Shown here one piece after another: positions 9,536 through 18,491 of a stretch of DNA of 64,000 bases. How positions within the stretch are numbered: the stretch's first letter is position 1; every line of letters starts with the position of its first letter. Under the pieces are notes generated by a model. The model was not told the DNA's origin. It did no database searches and was given only the letters and a program-made list of their open reading frames with translations. This DNA comes from Limnohabitans sp. 2KL-27. Its GTDB lineage: Bacteria; Pseudomonadota; Gammaproteobacteria; Burkholderiales; Burkholderiaceae_C. The stretch covers positions 2,232,853 to 2,296,852 of the forward strand of contig NZ_CXOP01000002.1 of assembly GCF_001269345.1 (NCBI RefSeq). Reading direction: 5' to 3'. The translations under genes were made by a program, and so were the position numbers.

Positions 9536-9973
9536 TCAAGACGACTCGTGCCCGACCACCAAGCGGCTGAGCAGGTGCATGAACTGCGCCTGCTCGGACG
9601 GTGCCAGGGGCGACAAAATCGTCGATTGAACCGCAGCCACCGCCGACTGCATGCCAGCCAGTGCCTCAAGCCCCTCGGGGGTCAACACCAACAACTTGCG
9701 CCGGCGATCGACCTCATCGGCGCGCCGCTCGACCCAACCCTTGCTCTCCAAACGACCAATCACCGAGCCCGACGTGGCCGGATCGAAAGCCACATGCTTG
9801 GCCAAGGTGATTTGATCCACGCCCGGTGTGTCGAGCAAGGCATTCAAGATCGCGAACTGAACCGGGGTGACACCGGCCGCGCTCAGGTGTTCATTGAAGA
9901 CCGCCACGGAAATTTGGTGTGCCCGCCTGATCAAGTGCCCCGGAGCAGCGGCCAAATCAAAGCTGTGGGTCAT
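9536..9973 (-). CDS. MarR family transcriptional regulator
   Basis: A 145-residue dimeric winged-helix regulator. The DNA-recognition region ITLAKHVAFDPATSGSVIGRLESKGWVERR is at about 55-85 and is followed by the wing DEVDRRRKLLVLT. It is transcribed divergently from the FAA-hydrolase gene. A 24-base near-perfect inverted repeat lies in the shared region (10064-10087), so it probably represses or ligand-controls that gene. MarR proteins of this kind usually sense aromatic acids or their CoA esters. Target and ligand are inferred from position only. Confidence 0.92.
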   Translation of the reverse strand: MTHSFDLAAAPGHLIRRAHQISVAVFNEHLSAAGVTPVQFAILNALLDTPGVDQITLAKHVAFDPATSGSVIGRLESKGWVERRADEVDRRRKLLVLTPEGLEALAGMQSAVAAVQSTILSPLAPSEQAQFMHLLSRLVVGHESS

Positions 9974-10063
9974 TTGCAGGTCTCTCCATCAAAAGCAGGG
10001 TTATCACCAGTCTCGGTCCTGGCTGAGGCTCCTATAGTAAGCGCGCTTCACCACTTTTCGGCA

Positions 10064-10087
10064 TGTGCAGTGCGCCCGCATTGCACA
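10064..10087. promoter_or_regulatory. Candidate MarR operator (11-2-11 inverted repeat)
   Basis: The arms TGTGCAGTGCG and CGCATTGCACA are reverse complements except for one position and are separated by CC. The repeat lies between the divergent MarR gene and the FAA-hydrolase gene, about 36 bases before the latter's start. A -10-like TATAGT (10033-10038) is nearby. Size and symmetry fit a MarR dimer site. Confidence 0.6.
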
Positions 10088-10123
10088 ACAGGCACCGCCA
10101 GTTCTCACCTTTGAAAGTCACGC

Positions 10124-10819
10124 ATGAGTTTTCTGTTCCCCCCAACGCCAACCGTTTCTGTGCCAGTCCTCGGCCACGCCAGCCGCTTTCCGGTGCACCG
10201 CATTTACTGCGTGGGCCGCAACTACGAAGAGCACGCCAAGGAAATGGGCTTCACCGGGCGTGAACCCCCCTTCTTCTTCCTCAAACCCGCAGACAGCCTG
10301 GTGGTGGTCGAAGCCGGCCAGACCGGCACCATGCCTTATCCGAGCCTGACGCAAAACCTGCACCACGAGATCGAGCTGGTGGTGGCCATTGGCCAAGGCG
10401 GACGCAACATCCCAGCCGCCGATGCGGCCAAGCACATCTTCGGCTACGCCGTGGGTCTGGACATGACACGGCGAGACCTGCAAAACGAGATGAAAAAACA
10501 AGGCCGCCCCTGGTGCATCGGCAAGGCCTTCGACCACTCGGCCCCCATCGGCCCGATCACCCCCATCGCGCAAGCTGGTGACGTGAACCAGGCCGAGATC
10601 AGTCTGCAAGTCAATGGCGCAGACCGCCAGCGCAGCAACGTGGCCAAACTCATCTGGAGCGTGGCCGAAACCATCGAACACCTGTCCGCCGCCTGGGAGC
10701 TTCAGCCTGGCGACCTGATTTACACAGGCACCCCCGAGGGCGTGGCCGCCGTGGTCAAAGGGGACACATTGGTTGGCGAAGTAGCAAGGCTGGGCAGCCT
10801 TGAAATCAAGATTTCCTGA
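10124..10819 (+). CDS. Fumarylacetoacetate hydrolase family protein (fumarylpyruvate hydrolase-like)
   Basis: A 231-residue single-domain FAH-fold enzyme. The family core is visible: YCVGRNYEEHAKEMG near 29-43, the metal-binding HHEIELVVAIG near 83-93, and the C-terminal GDLIYTGTPEGVA near 200-212. Small FAH proteins of this length include fumarylpyruvate hydrolase of the gentisate pathway (NagK-like), acylpyruvases and oxaloacetate decarboxylases. The divergent MarR regulator and the downstream TRAP transporter suggest a role in breakdown of an aromatic or keto acid. No ring-cleaving dioxygenase is beside it, so the substrate is open. Confidence 0.9.
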   Translation: MSFLFPPTPTVSVPVLGHASRFPVHRIYCVGRNYEEHAKEMGFTGREPPFFFLKPADSLVVVEAGQTGTMPYPSLTQNLHHEIELVVAIGQGGRNIPAADAAKHIFGYAVGLDMTRRDLQNEMKKQGRPWCIGKAFDHSAPIGPITPIAQAGDVNQAEISLQVNGADRQRSNVAKLIWSVAETIEHLSAAWELQPGDLIYTGTPEGVAAVVKGDTLVGEVARLGSLEIKIS

Positions 10820-11018
10820 CCCAATGGGCGGCCAGAACGAGGTTTTGGCGGGTCCTAAAGGCACTTTTGTGCAATGAACAAGCCCGCACATCGGGCACGA
10901 AACCAAGGGTTAACCCCTGAAAAATGCGATTGAACTTGCAACATAATTCATATACATTGGATCAATGGGGTTTTTGAAGATGCCCGGGCCAATCGCTGCT
11001 TCACCACAAACACACATT

Positions 11019-11038
11019 AACCGACCGCATGGTTGGTT
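11019..11038. promoter_or_regulatory. Inverted repeat upstream of TRAP operon
   Basis: AACCGACC, four bases, then GGTTGGTT form an 8-base inverted repeat with one mismatch, 38 bases before the dctP start. A weak sigma-70-like pair (TTGAAC 10930-10935, TATACA 10951-10956) lies further upstream. It could be an operator of the first TRAP operon. Confidence 0.4.
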
Positions 11039-11076
11039 TATCATCCCGTTTTTAAACCCATGATGGAGACAAGTCG

Positions 11077-12111
11077 ATGAAGAAATTCCTGCAACAAACG
11101 GCCTTGGCCGCAGGCCTGATGGCCATTGGTTTTGGCGTTCACGCCCAGACCATCACCCTGAAGGTGCACCACTTTTTGGGCCCACAGTCCATCCAGCACA
11201 CCACCATGCTGGGCGACTGGTGCAAGAACATTGCGCGCGACTCCAAAGACCGCCTCAAGTGCGAGATCTACCCCGCCATGCAACTGGGCGGCACCCCACC
11301 GCAGCTGTATGACCAAGCCAAAGACGGCGTGGCCGACGTGGTCTGGACCGTGGCCGGTTACTCCGCTGGCCGTTTTGCCAAGACGCAAGTGTTTGAGCTG
11401 CCCTTCACCATGACCAACGCTGCAGCCACCAGCCGTGCAGCTTGGGACTTCGTGCAAAAGCACGCCATGGACGAACACAAAGACGTGAAACTGCTGGCTG
11501 TGCACGTGCACGGCCCAGGTGTGATCTTCACACGTGACAAGCCCATCACCAAGATGGAAGATTTCAAGGGCATGAAGATGCGCGCCCCCACCGCCAACGT
11601 CACCAAGATGTTGGCCAAAATGGGGGCTACGCCTGTGGGCATGCCTGTTCCAGCGGTCTCTGAGGCTTTGTCCAAAGGTGTGATCGATGGCGCGGTAATC
11701 CCCTATGAAGTGGCTCCTGGCCTGAAGGTGCACGAGCTGACCAAGTTCAGCGCCGAGACCGACAAGAGCTACCCGGCCCTGTACACCACCGTGTTTGTGG
11801 TGCCCATGAACAAAGCCAAGTACGAGTCATTGCCTGCTGACCTGAAAGCCGTCATCGACAAGAACTCTGGCCGCGAGTTCTCGGCTTTCATGGGAGCCAC
11901 CCAAGCCGGCAACGACGTGCCTGGGCGCAAGGTGTTTGCCGACACCAAAACACAGACCATCTCTGTGATCCCGCCTGCTGAGCTGGCCCGCTGGAAAGCA
12001 GCCACCGACGAGCAAGACAACGAATGGGTGGACGCCATGAACAAGCGCGGCCAAAACGGCGCAGCCTTGCTCAAGGACGCTCAGGACCTGATCAAGCAAT
12101 ACACCAAGTAA
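11077..12111 (+). CDS. TRAP transporter solute-binding protein (DctP family)
   Basis: A 344-residue periplasmic binding protein with a Sec signal peptide (about 1-23, ending VHAQ). It captures an organic acid and hands it to the Q/M membrane subunits. The conserved organic-anion region of the family (GMKMRAPTANVTKML, arginine near residue 169) and the following KGVIDGAV segment are visible. GGAG stands before the ATG. It heads the first TRAP operon and is separated from the small permease by a terminator-like hairpin. The ligand is unknown; the nearby FAA-hydrolase and acyl-CoA ligase genes point to a carboxylate. Confidence 0.95.
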   Translation: MKKFLQQTALAAGLMAIGFGVHAQTITLKVHHFLGPQSIQHTTMLGDWCKNIARDSKDRLKCEIYPAMQLGGTPPQLYDQAKDGVADVVWTVAGYSAGRFAKTQVFELPFTMTNAAATSRAAWDFVQKHAMDEHKDVKLLAVHVHGPGVIFTRDKPITKMEDFKGMKMRAPTANVTKMLAKMGATPVGMPVPAVSEALSKGVIDGAVIPYEVAPGLKVHELTKFSAETDKSYPALYTTVFVVPMNKAKYESLPADLKAVIDKNSGREFSAFMGATQAGNDVPGRKVFADTKTQTISVIPPAELARWKAATDEQDNEWVDAMNKRGQNGAALLKDAQDLIKQYTK

Positions 12112-12135
12112 AGCACCGACTTTTCTGGTGGCACC

Positions 12136-12167
12136 ATGGGGTGAGCTGCGGCCCACCCCATTTTTTT
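12136..12167 (+). terminator. Intercistronic hairpin/attenuator between dctP and dctQ
   Basis: The eight-base stem ATGGGGTG / CACCCCAT is followed by seven T. It lies inside the TRAP operon, directly after the binding-protein gene. It would give more transcript of the binding protein than of the permease, or protect the 3' end of the dctP message. Confidence 0.75.
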
Positions 12168-12186
12168 ATTTTCAAGGAGTTGTCCT

Positions 12187-12708
12187 GTGGCTGAAGCCGT
12201 CCATGTCGTTTCAACACGCCAATACCAGGGCCTCGGCTGGGTGCTTGACCGTTTGTGCAAATTGCTGGCCATTTTGTCTGGCCTAACCTTGTTGGCCATG
12301 GCCTTCATGTCCTTGCGCAGCATCGTGGGCCGTGCGTTTTTTGACTCACCTTTGCTGGGTGACTACGAGCTGGTGCAGTTTTTGTGCGCAGGCGCAGTGG
12401 CCATGTCACTGCCGTATACCCACTGGATTTCGGGCCATGTGATCGTGGACTTTTTCACGGCCAAAGCGCCCGCCCGGGTCAATGCCTTGCTCGACATGCT
12501 GGCACACCTCTTGTTGGCTGGGTTTTCTGCTTTGCTCACTTGGCGCATCTGGGTGGGCTTGCGGGATTTGCAGGGCAACTTTGATGCGTCGATGCTGCTG
12601 GAGATTCCCACTTGGTGGGCCTATGTCCCGCTGGTGCCCGCGTTTGCTTTGTTGTCTGTCACGGCCCTTTACCGCGCCCTCGAGAAAATGAAAGAAATCA
12701 CACCATGA
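12187..12708 (+). CDS. TRAP transporter small permease (DctQ family)
   Basis: A 173-residue membrane protein with four predicted transmembrane helices, the small subunit that joins the DctM transporter. The start is a GTG eleven bases after an AAGGAG ribosome binding site. Its last codons overlap the large-permease start (ATGA), so the two are translationally coupled. The TRAP type is Na+-driven in studied cases. Confidence 0.92.
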   Translation: MAEAVHVVSTRQYQGLGWVLDRLCKLLAILSGLTLLAMAFMSLRSIVGRAFFDSPLLGDYELVQFLCAGAVAMSLPYTHWISGHVIVDFFTAKAPARVNALLDMLAHLLLAGFSALLTWRIWVGLRDLQGNFDASMLLEIPTWWAYVPLVPAFALLSVTALYRALEKMKEITP

Positions 12709-14021
12709 CCGGCATCGAATGGGGTTCTTTGATGTTTGCCGTCCTGTTGCTGCTGTTGGCACTCAGGATCCACATTGGCGTGGCCATGCTGCTCACGGGC
12801 AGCGTGGGTTATATCTTCATGTCGGGCTGGGACCCGTTGATGAACTATTACAAGAACGTCGCCTTTGCACGCTACTCGACCTATGACTTGTCGGTCGTGC
12901 CGCTGTTCCTGCTCATGGGGCAGTTCGCCACCAATGGCGGCTTGTCCAAGGCCTTGTTCAAGGCGGGCAACGCCATGATTGGCCACTGGCGCGGCGGCAT
13001 GGCCATGGCCGCCGTCACGTCGTGCGCCGGTTTTGGGGCCATTTGTGGCTCATCGCTGGCCACAGCGGCCACCATGGGCCAAGTGGCCCTGCCCGAACTC
13101 AAAGCGCACAACTATTCTGAGCGGCTGTCTGCAGCCGTGATCGCAGCCGGCGGCACTTTGGGCATCCTGATCCCACCTTCGGTGCCCCTGGTTATTTACG
13201 CCATCATCACCGAGCAAAACATCGCCAAATTGTTCATGGCTGCTTTTGTGCCCGGCATCATCGCCGCCATCGGTTACATGGTGGTCATCGGCATCATCGC
13301 CCGCGTCAGCCCGCAAGATGCGCCCCGGGGTGATCGCTTCACTTGGCCTCAGCGCTTGCAGGCTCTGTCGGAAACATGGCCCGTGTTGCTGATTTTCACA
13401 GTGGTCATTGGTGGCATTTATGGCGGCTTTTTCACCCCCACCGAGGCTGCTTCGGTGGGTACAGTGGCCACTGGATTTGTAGCCTGGAAATCGGGCGGTT
13501 TGCGCGGTGAAGGCCTGCTGCAATGCTTGTATGGTGCGGCCGTGGGCACTGGCATGATCTTTTTGATCTTGCTGGGCGCAGACGTGCTGAACGTGTTTTT
13601 GGCACTCACGCAGGTCAACACAGAACTGGCCAAATGGGTTGTAGGCATGGGCCTTTCTCCTTTGGCCGTACTGTTCACCATCATCGCCATTTATTTGGTA
13701 TTGGGCTGCGTGATGGACAGCTTGTCCATGCTGCTGCTGACCATCCCGATTTTCTTTCCCATCATCATGGGCATTGATTTGTGGGGCATGGACCCTGAGT
13801 CCAAAGCCATCTGGTTTGGCATATTGGCATTGATGGTGGTGGAGATTGGCCTGATCACGCCACCCGTGGGCATGAACGTGTTTATCATCAGCAGCATGAC
13901 GAAAGATGTGCCCATGAAGGACATCTTTCGATACGTCATGCCTTTCCTGGCCTCTGACCTTTTGCGCATCTTGCTGATCGTCTTTGTGCCCTCCGTCGTC
14001 CTATTTGTCCTGAAACTCTGA
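12705..14021 (+). CDS. TRAP transporter large permease (DctM family)
   Basis: A 438-residue ion-coupled transporter subunit with about twelve hydrophobic helices. The family repeats GGLSKALF (near 85) and GILIPPSVPLVIYAI (near 155), and the second-half GLITPPVGMNVF (near 382), are clear. The reading frame is open further upstream, but the ATG overlapping the dctQ stop is the natural start. The end of the gene is two bases from the Nudix gene, so the Nudix protein may be in the same operon. Confidence 0.95.
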   Translation: MTGIEWGSLMFAVLLLLLALRIHIGVAMLLTGSVGYIFMSGWDPLMNYYKNVAFARYSTYDLSVVPLFLLMGQFATNGGLSKALFKAGNAMIGHWRGGMAMAAVTSCAGFGAICGSSLATAATMGQVALPELKAHNYSERLSAAVIAAGGTLGILIPPSVPLVIYAIITEQNIAKLFMAAFVPGIIAAIGYMVVIGIIARVSPQDAPRGDRFTWPQRLQALSETWPVLLIFTVVIGGIYGGFFTPTEAASVGTVATGFVAWKSGGLRGEGLLQCLYGAAVGTGMIFLILLGADVLNVFLALTQVNTELAKWVVGMGLSPLAVLFTIIAIYLVLGCVMDSLSMLLLTIPIFFPIIMGIDLWGMDPESKAIWFGILALMVVEIGLITPPVGMNVFIISSMTKDVPMKDIFRYVMPFLASDLLRILLIVFVPSVVLFVLKL

Positions 14022-14023
14022 CC

Positions 14024-14572
14024 ATGTACACACGAGAAGCCATTCGACATTGCCGCCAGTGCGGTGCTTCGGTGGCTTACCGTTTGCCCGACGACGGCGA
14101 CACCAAGCTGCGGGCCATTTGCACCGTTTGCCACACGGTGCATTACGAAAACCCTCTGAACGTGGTGGGCACCGTGCCCCACTGGGGCGACCAGGTGCTG
14201 CTGTGCAAACGCAACATCGAGCCGCGCAAAGGCAAATGGACCTTGCCTGCCGGCTTCATGGAACTGGGCGAATCCACCTCGCAAGGCGCAGCGCGCGAGA
14301 CCACCGAAGAAGCGGGCGCGCAATTCATCATGGAAGAGCTGCTGACGGTGATGAGCGTGCCGCGGGTCGGCCAGGTGCACCTGTACTACCGCGCCCGCCT
14401 GACCAGCGATGTGTTCGACCCCGGCCATGAAACCATGGAAGCGCGCTTGTTCACCGAAGAAGAAATTCCCTGGGACGAACTGGCCTTTCGCACCGTCAAG
14501 GAAACGCTGGAGCACTACTTTGCCGACCGCCGTGCGGGCCAGTTTGGCACGCACGCGTTCGACATTGCTTGA
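14024..14572 (+). CDS. Nudix hydrolase with N-terminal zinc ribbon
   Basis: A 182-residue pyrophosphohydrolase. The zinc-ribbon cysteines are at 10, 13, 33 and 36, and a complete Nudix box GX5EX7REXXEEXG spans 77-99 (from GFMELGES to ETTEEAG), with the Mg2+-binding glutamates. The combination resembles NudC-like and ADP-ribose/NADH pyrophosphatase-like enzymes that hydrolyse nucleotides linked to another moiety. It starts two bases after the TRAP permease, so it may be co-expressed, and it converges with the acyl-CoA synthetase gene. The exact substrate is unknown. Confidence 0.92.
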   Translation: MYTREAIRHCRQCGASVAYRLPDDGDTKLRAICTVCHTVHYENPLNVVGTVPHWGDQVLLCKRNIEPRKGKWTLPAGFMELGESTSQGAARETTEEAGAQFIMEELLTVMSVPRVGQVHLYYRARLTSDVFDPGHETMEARLFTEEEIPWDELAFRTVKETLEHYFADRRAGQFGTHAFDIA

Positions 14573-14584
14573 GCGCTGCAGAGA

Positions 14585-16243
14585 TCAGATGTCAATCGCT
14601 GAAGCCGAGCCCGCCTGCTTGCGCAACTCGAACTTCTGAATCTTTCCCGTGCTGGTTTTGGGCAGCTCGCCAAACACCACCGCACGCGGCACCTTGAAGC
14701 CCGCCAAGTGCTGCTTGCAGTGCGCCACGATCTGCTCGGCGGTGACCTGTGCGTCGGCTTTGAGCTCCACAAAGGCGCACGGCGTCTCGCCCCAGCGCGC
14801 ATCGGGTTTGGCCACCACGGCCGCCGCCAACACGGCGGGGTGGCGGTACAGCACGTCTTCCACCTCGATCGATGAGATGTTTTCGCCGCCCGAGATGATG
14901 ATGTCCTTGCTGCGGTCCTTGATCTTGAAGTAGCCGTCCGGGTACTGCACGGCCAAGTCGCCACTGTGGAACCAGCCGCCGGCAAAGGCCTCTTGCGTGG
15001 CCTTGGGGTTTTTGAGGTAACCCTTCATGGTGATGTTGCCCTTGAACATGATCTCGCCCATGGTTTCGCCATCTTGCGGCACAGGCTGCATCGTCTCTGG
15101 ATCGAGCACACGCACATCGCGTTGCAGGTGGTAGCGCACACCTTGGCGGGCATTCAAGCGGGCCCGGTCGCCAATGTCCAGCGCATCCCACTCGGGGTGT
15201 TTGGGGCACACAGTGGCCGGGCCGTACACCTCGGTCAGGCCGTACACATGGGTCAGGTCAAAGCCCATTTGTTCCATGCCTTCGATCATCGAAGCCGGGG
15301 GCGCAGCGCCCGCCACCATCGCCTTGATGCCTGCGGGCACGCCCACTTTCATGGCCGCCGGCGCATTGACCAGCAGGCCGTGCACGATGGGCGCACCGCA
15401 GTAATGTGTGACGCCATGGTCGCGCATGGCGTCGAACATGGCCTGCGCATCGACCTTGCGCAGGCACACGTTCACGCCCGCGCGCGCCGCCACCGTCCAG
15501 GGAAAGCACCAGCCGTTGCAATGGAACATGGGCAGCGTCCACAAATAGGCCGCGTGTTTGGGCATGTCCCATTCCAGAATGTTGGAGATCGCATTGGTGG
15601 CCGCGCCCCGGTGGTGGTAGACCACCCCCTTGGGGTTGCCGGTGGTGCCGCTGGTGTAGTTCAGGGCAATCGCGTCCCACTCGTTGGCGGGCAGGCTCCA
15701 GGCAAAGTCGGCATCACCGCGGGCCACAAAGGCTTCATAAGTGACCGAGCCCAGTTTTTCGGTCGGGCCTGTGTAGAGCACGTCTTCCACATCGATCACG
15801 AGCATGGGCCGTGTCGACTGGCGCATCGCCAAGGCTTTTTTCATGACACCCGAAAATTCTGGGTCCACGATCACCGCCTTGGCTTCGCCGTGGTCGAGCA
15901 TGAAGGCCACCGTCTCCGGGTCCAGACGGGTGTTGAGCGCGTTGAGCACCGCACCGGCCATGGGAATGCCAAAGTGCGCCTCCACCATGGGCGGGGTGTT
16001 GGGCAGCATCACGGCCACCGTGTCGTTTTTGCCGATGCCCGCCTGCGCCAGCGCACTGGCCAGCTGACGGCTGCGGCGGTAGGTAGTGGCCCAGTCCTGA
16101 CGCAAAGCACCGTGCACGATGGCCAGGCGCTGCGGGTAGACCTCGGCCGTGCGCTCAATGAAGCTCAGCGGCGAAATCGGAGCATGGTTGGCGGGGGTTT
16201 GGGGCAGGTCCTGGTCAAAGATGCTCACTTTGGTTTCATTCAT
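14585..16243 (-). CDS. Acyl-CoA synthetase (AlkK/DmdB-like)
   Basis: A 552-residue ANL-family ligase. The phosphate loop YTSGTTGNPKGV is near 183-194, HVYGLTEVYG near 317-326, the motif GYFKIKDRSKDIIISGGENIS near 423-443, and the terminal KTSTGKIQK near 531-539. These features fit the medium/long-chain group that includes AlkK and the methylmercaptopropionate-CoA ligase DmdB. The frame is open far upstream into dnaG, but ATG at 16243 begins the protein normally and clears the dnaG gene. It is divergent from dnaG with 136 bases between. The substrate cannot be decided from sequence. Confidence 0.92.
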   Translation of the reverse strand: MNETKVSIFDQDLPQTPANHAPISPLSFIERTAEVYPQRLAIVHGALRQDWATTYRRSRQLASALAQAGIGKNDTVAVMLPNTPPMVEAHFGIPMAGAVLNALNTRLDPETVAFMLDHGEAKAVIVDPEFSGVMKKALAMRQSTRPMLVIDVEDVLYTGPTEKLGSVTYEAFVARGDADFAWSLPANEWDAIALNYTSGTTGNPKGVVYHHRGAATNAISNILEWDMPKHAAYLWTLPMFHCNGWCFPWTVAARAGVNVCLRKVDAQAMFDAMRDHGVTHYCGAPIVHGLLVNAPAAMKVGVPAGIKAMVAGAAPPASMIEGMEQMGFDLTHVYGLTEVYGPATVCPKHPEWDALDIGDRARLNARQGVRYHLQRDVRVLDPETMQPVPQDGETMGEIMFKGNITMKGYLKNPKATQEAFAGGWFHSGDLAVQYPDGYFKIKDRSKDIIISGGENISSIEVEDVLYRHPAVLAAAVVAKPDARWGETPCAFVELKADAQVTAEQIVAHCKQHLAGFKVPRAVVFGELPKTSTGKIQKFELRKQAGSASAIDI

Positions 16244-16379
16244 GGGGAGTTTCCGTTTCGGCTGGGGGTCCAATCTGGGAGAGTTTGCCAGAGCCTCGGG
16301 TGAAATCCATGCTGGTTTGCCCCGAAACAAGCCGAATGCCCGACCGGATTCGCCCCGCCATATCGGTGAAAATACCCAG

Positions 16380-18443
16380 ATGGCCATCCCCCAGTCTTTC
16401 ATCCAGGAGTTGCTGTCCCGCGTCGACGTGGTCGACATCGTGGGCAAGTACGTGCAACTCAAGAAAGGCGGCGCCAACTTCATGGGCCTGTGCCCCTTCC
16501 ATGGCGAAAAATCCCCCAGCTTCAGCGTCAGCCCCACCAAGCAGTTTTTCCACTGCTTTGGCTGCGGTAAAAACGGCAATGCCATCGGCTTCCTCATGGA
16601 ACATGCCGGCATGACCTTCATTGAAGCGGTCAAGGACTTGGCCCAACAAACCGGCATGGTGGTGCCCGAAGAGCAGCAATCGCCCGAAGACCGCGCCCGC
16701 GCCGCCGCCGCCAAAGCCAAACAAGACAGCCTGAGCGATGTGCTCGAAAAAGCGGGCGAGGCCTACCGCGACCAGCTCAAAATCACACCGCGCGCCGTGG
16801 ACTACCTCAAAGGCCGGGGCCTGTCCGGACAAATCGCCAAACGCTTTGGCTTGGGCTACGCCCCCGAGGGCTGGCGCAGTCTGGCCAGCATCTTCCCCAA
16901 ATACGACGACCCGCTGCTGGCCGAGTCGGGTCTGGTGATCGTCAACGAAGAAGACGACAAGCGCTACGACCGTTTTCGCGACCGCATCATGTTCCCGATC
17001 CGCAACATCAAGGGCGAATGCATTGGCTTTGGCGGCCGGGTGATCGGCCACGGCACCCCCAAATACCTCAACTCGCCCGAAACCCCGGTGTTCCACAAAG
17101 GCCGCGAGCTGTATGGCCTGTACGAAGCCCGCGAAGCCCTGCACAGCGCAGGCTACGTGCTGGTGACCGAAGGCTACATGGACGTGGTTGCCTTGGCGCA
17201 ACTCGGCTTTGCCAACGCGGTGGCCACACTGGGCACGGCCTGCACACCCGAGCATGTGCAAAAGCTGTTCCGCTTCACCGACTCGGTGGTGTTCAGCTTT
17301 GATGGGGACAGCGCAGGTCGCCGGGCTGCCCGCAAGGCGCTCGACGGTGCCCTGCCCTATGCCACCGATGTGCGCAGCATCAAATTTTTGTTCTTGCCGG
17401 CCGAGCACGACCCCGACAGCTATGTGCGCGAATTTGGCCAAGAGGCGTTTGCAGAACAAATCAAGCAGGCCATGCCCCTGTCGCGCTTTTTGATCGAAGC
17501 GGCCAGTGCCGACTGTGATCTGCAAACCGCCGAGGGCCGCGCCCGCCTGTCCAGCCAGGCCCGCCCACTGTGGCAATTGCTGCCCGAGGGCGCGCTCAAG
17601 CAGCAACTGCTGTCTGAGCTGGCGCAACTCATTCAGCTGGAGACCGCAGGCCTTGAAAAACTCTGGGGCCAGCAAGCGGCCAGTGACCAGCGCTTTGCAC
17701 CCGCTGCGCGCCCTGCTGCAGCGCCCGCATCCCAGTCGGCGAACGCGGCCTTCAGTCAAGCTGCCGGCGCAGGGCATGACGAATACCCCAGCTTCGAGCC
17801 CAACTATGGCGAACCACAGGCTTGGTCTGGAGCCAACACTTTCGTGCCGTCCAACGGCAACAGCCACTGGAAAAACAAAAACCCCAACTGGACGCCGGGC
17901 AGCAAGTTCGGCAGCGGCAAATACAAACGTGAGCCGCCGCCGGTCTACACCGGCCCGCGCACTGTGCCCGCCAGCCGGGCCGACCACGCCGCCCGCCTGC
18001 TGCTGGGCAATATGGCGCTGTGGGAAACATTGGCGGGCGAAGACCACGCCATGCTCTGCGCCCTGCCTGCGCCGCACGGCCCGCTGTTTGCGTGGCTCGA
18101 ATCTGAGTTCCATGAACAAGGGGCGCTGGGGTGGTCCACCTTGCGCGAGCACATGCAAGGCCAGCCCTTTGCAGAAGAAGCCACCCGCTGGATGGCGCAA
18201 GACAAACTGAACGCTGTCGCCGGCAGCGAAGACGCTACCCCGCCCGACCCGCAAGAGGCTCGGCAGGAACTTCGCCGCTTGCTCACCCTGTTGATGATCG
18301 ACCGCCTCAAGCAGCTCGAAACCGAAGCCCTGACTCACGCCAGCACTGGGCAAGACCCCGAAGCCCAGCAGCGCTGGCGCAGCCTGCACGAAAGACGCAA
18401 AGCGCTGATGGCTTCGGCCGCAGCGCTGCAAGCTGCGTCCTGA
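16380..18443 (+). CDS. dnaG: DNA primase
   Basis: A 687-residue primase that makes RNA primers at replication forks. The N-terminal CHC2 zinc finger has C38, H41, C59 and C62. The Toprim domain follows, with EGYMDVVAL near 263-271 and the acidic FDGDSAG near 305-311. A linker rich in Ala, Gln and Asn at about 440-530 leads to the C-terminal DnaB-binding helical domain. The start is the ATG giving MAIPQSF, the usual DnaG beginning. The common partners rpsU and rpoD are not next to it: it is flanked by an acyl-CoA synthetase and cysE. Confidence 0.97.
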   Translation: MAIPQSFIQELLSRVDVVDIVGKYVQLKKGGANFMGLCPFHGEKSPSFSVSPTKQFFHCFGCGKNGNAIGFLMEHAGMTFIEAVKDLAQQTGMVVPEEQQSPEDRARAAAAKAKQDSLSDVLEKAGEAYRDQLKITPRAVDYLKGRGLSGQIAKRFGLGYAPEGWRSLASIFPKYDDPLLAESGLVIVNEEDDKRYDRFRDRIMFPIRNIKGECIGFGGRVIGHGTPKYLNSPETPVFHKGRELYGLYEAREALHSAGYVLVTEGYMDVVALAQLGFANAVATLGTACTPEHVQKLFRFTDSVVFSFDGDSAGRRAARKALDGALPYATDVRSIKFLFLPAEHDPDSYVREFGQEAFAEQIKQAMPLSRFLIEAASADCDLQTAEGRARLSSQARPLWQLLPEGALKQQLLSELAQLIQLETAGLEKLWGQQAASDQRFAPAARPAAAPASQSANAAFSQAAGAGHDEYPSFEPNYGEPQAWSGANTFVPSNGNSHWKNKNPNWTPGSKFGSGKYKREPPPVYTGPRTVPASRADHAARLLLGNMALWETLAGEDHAMLCALPAPHGPLFAWLESEFHEQGALGWSTLREHMQGQPFAEEATRWMAQDKLNAVAGSEDATPPDPQEARQELRRLLTLLMIDRLKQLETEALTHASTGQDPEAQQRWRSLHERRKALMASAAALQAAS

Positions 18444-18491
18444 AGATTTGGCCGACGGGGCGGCCTCCCGCAAGAGCGGTTCAGGCGGGCA

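Noticed and set aside
14966..16303. 445-codon open frame opposite the acyl-CoA synthetase
   Set aside because: Histidine- and arginine-rich shadow translation without any motif.
16236..18473. 745-codon open frame opposite dnaG
   Set aside because: Shadow of dnaG caused by third-position GC bias; composition is not protein-like.
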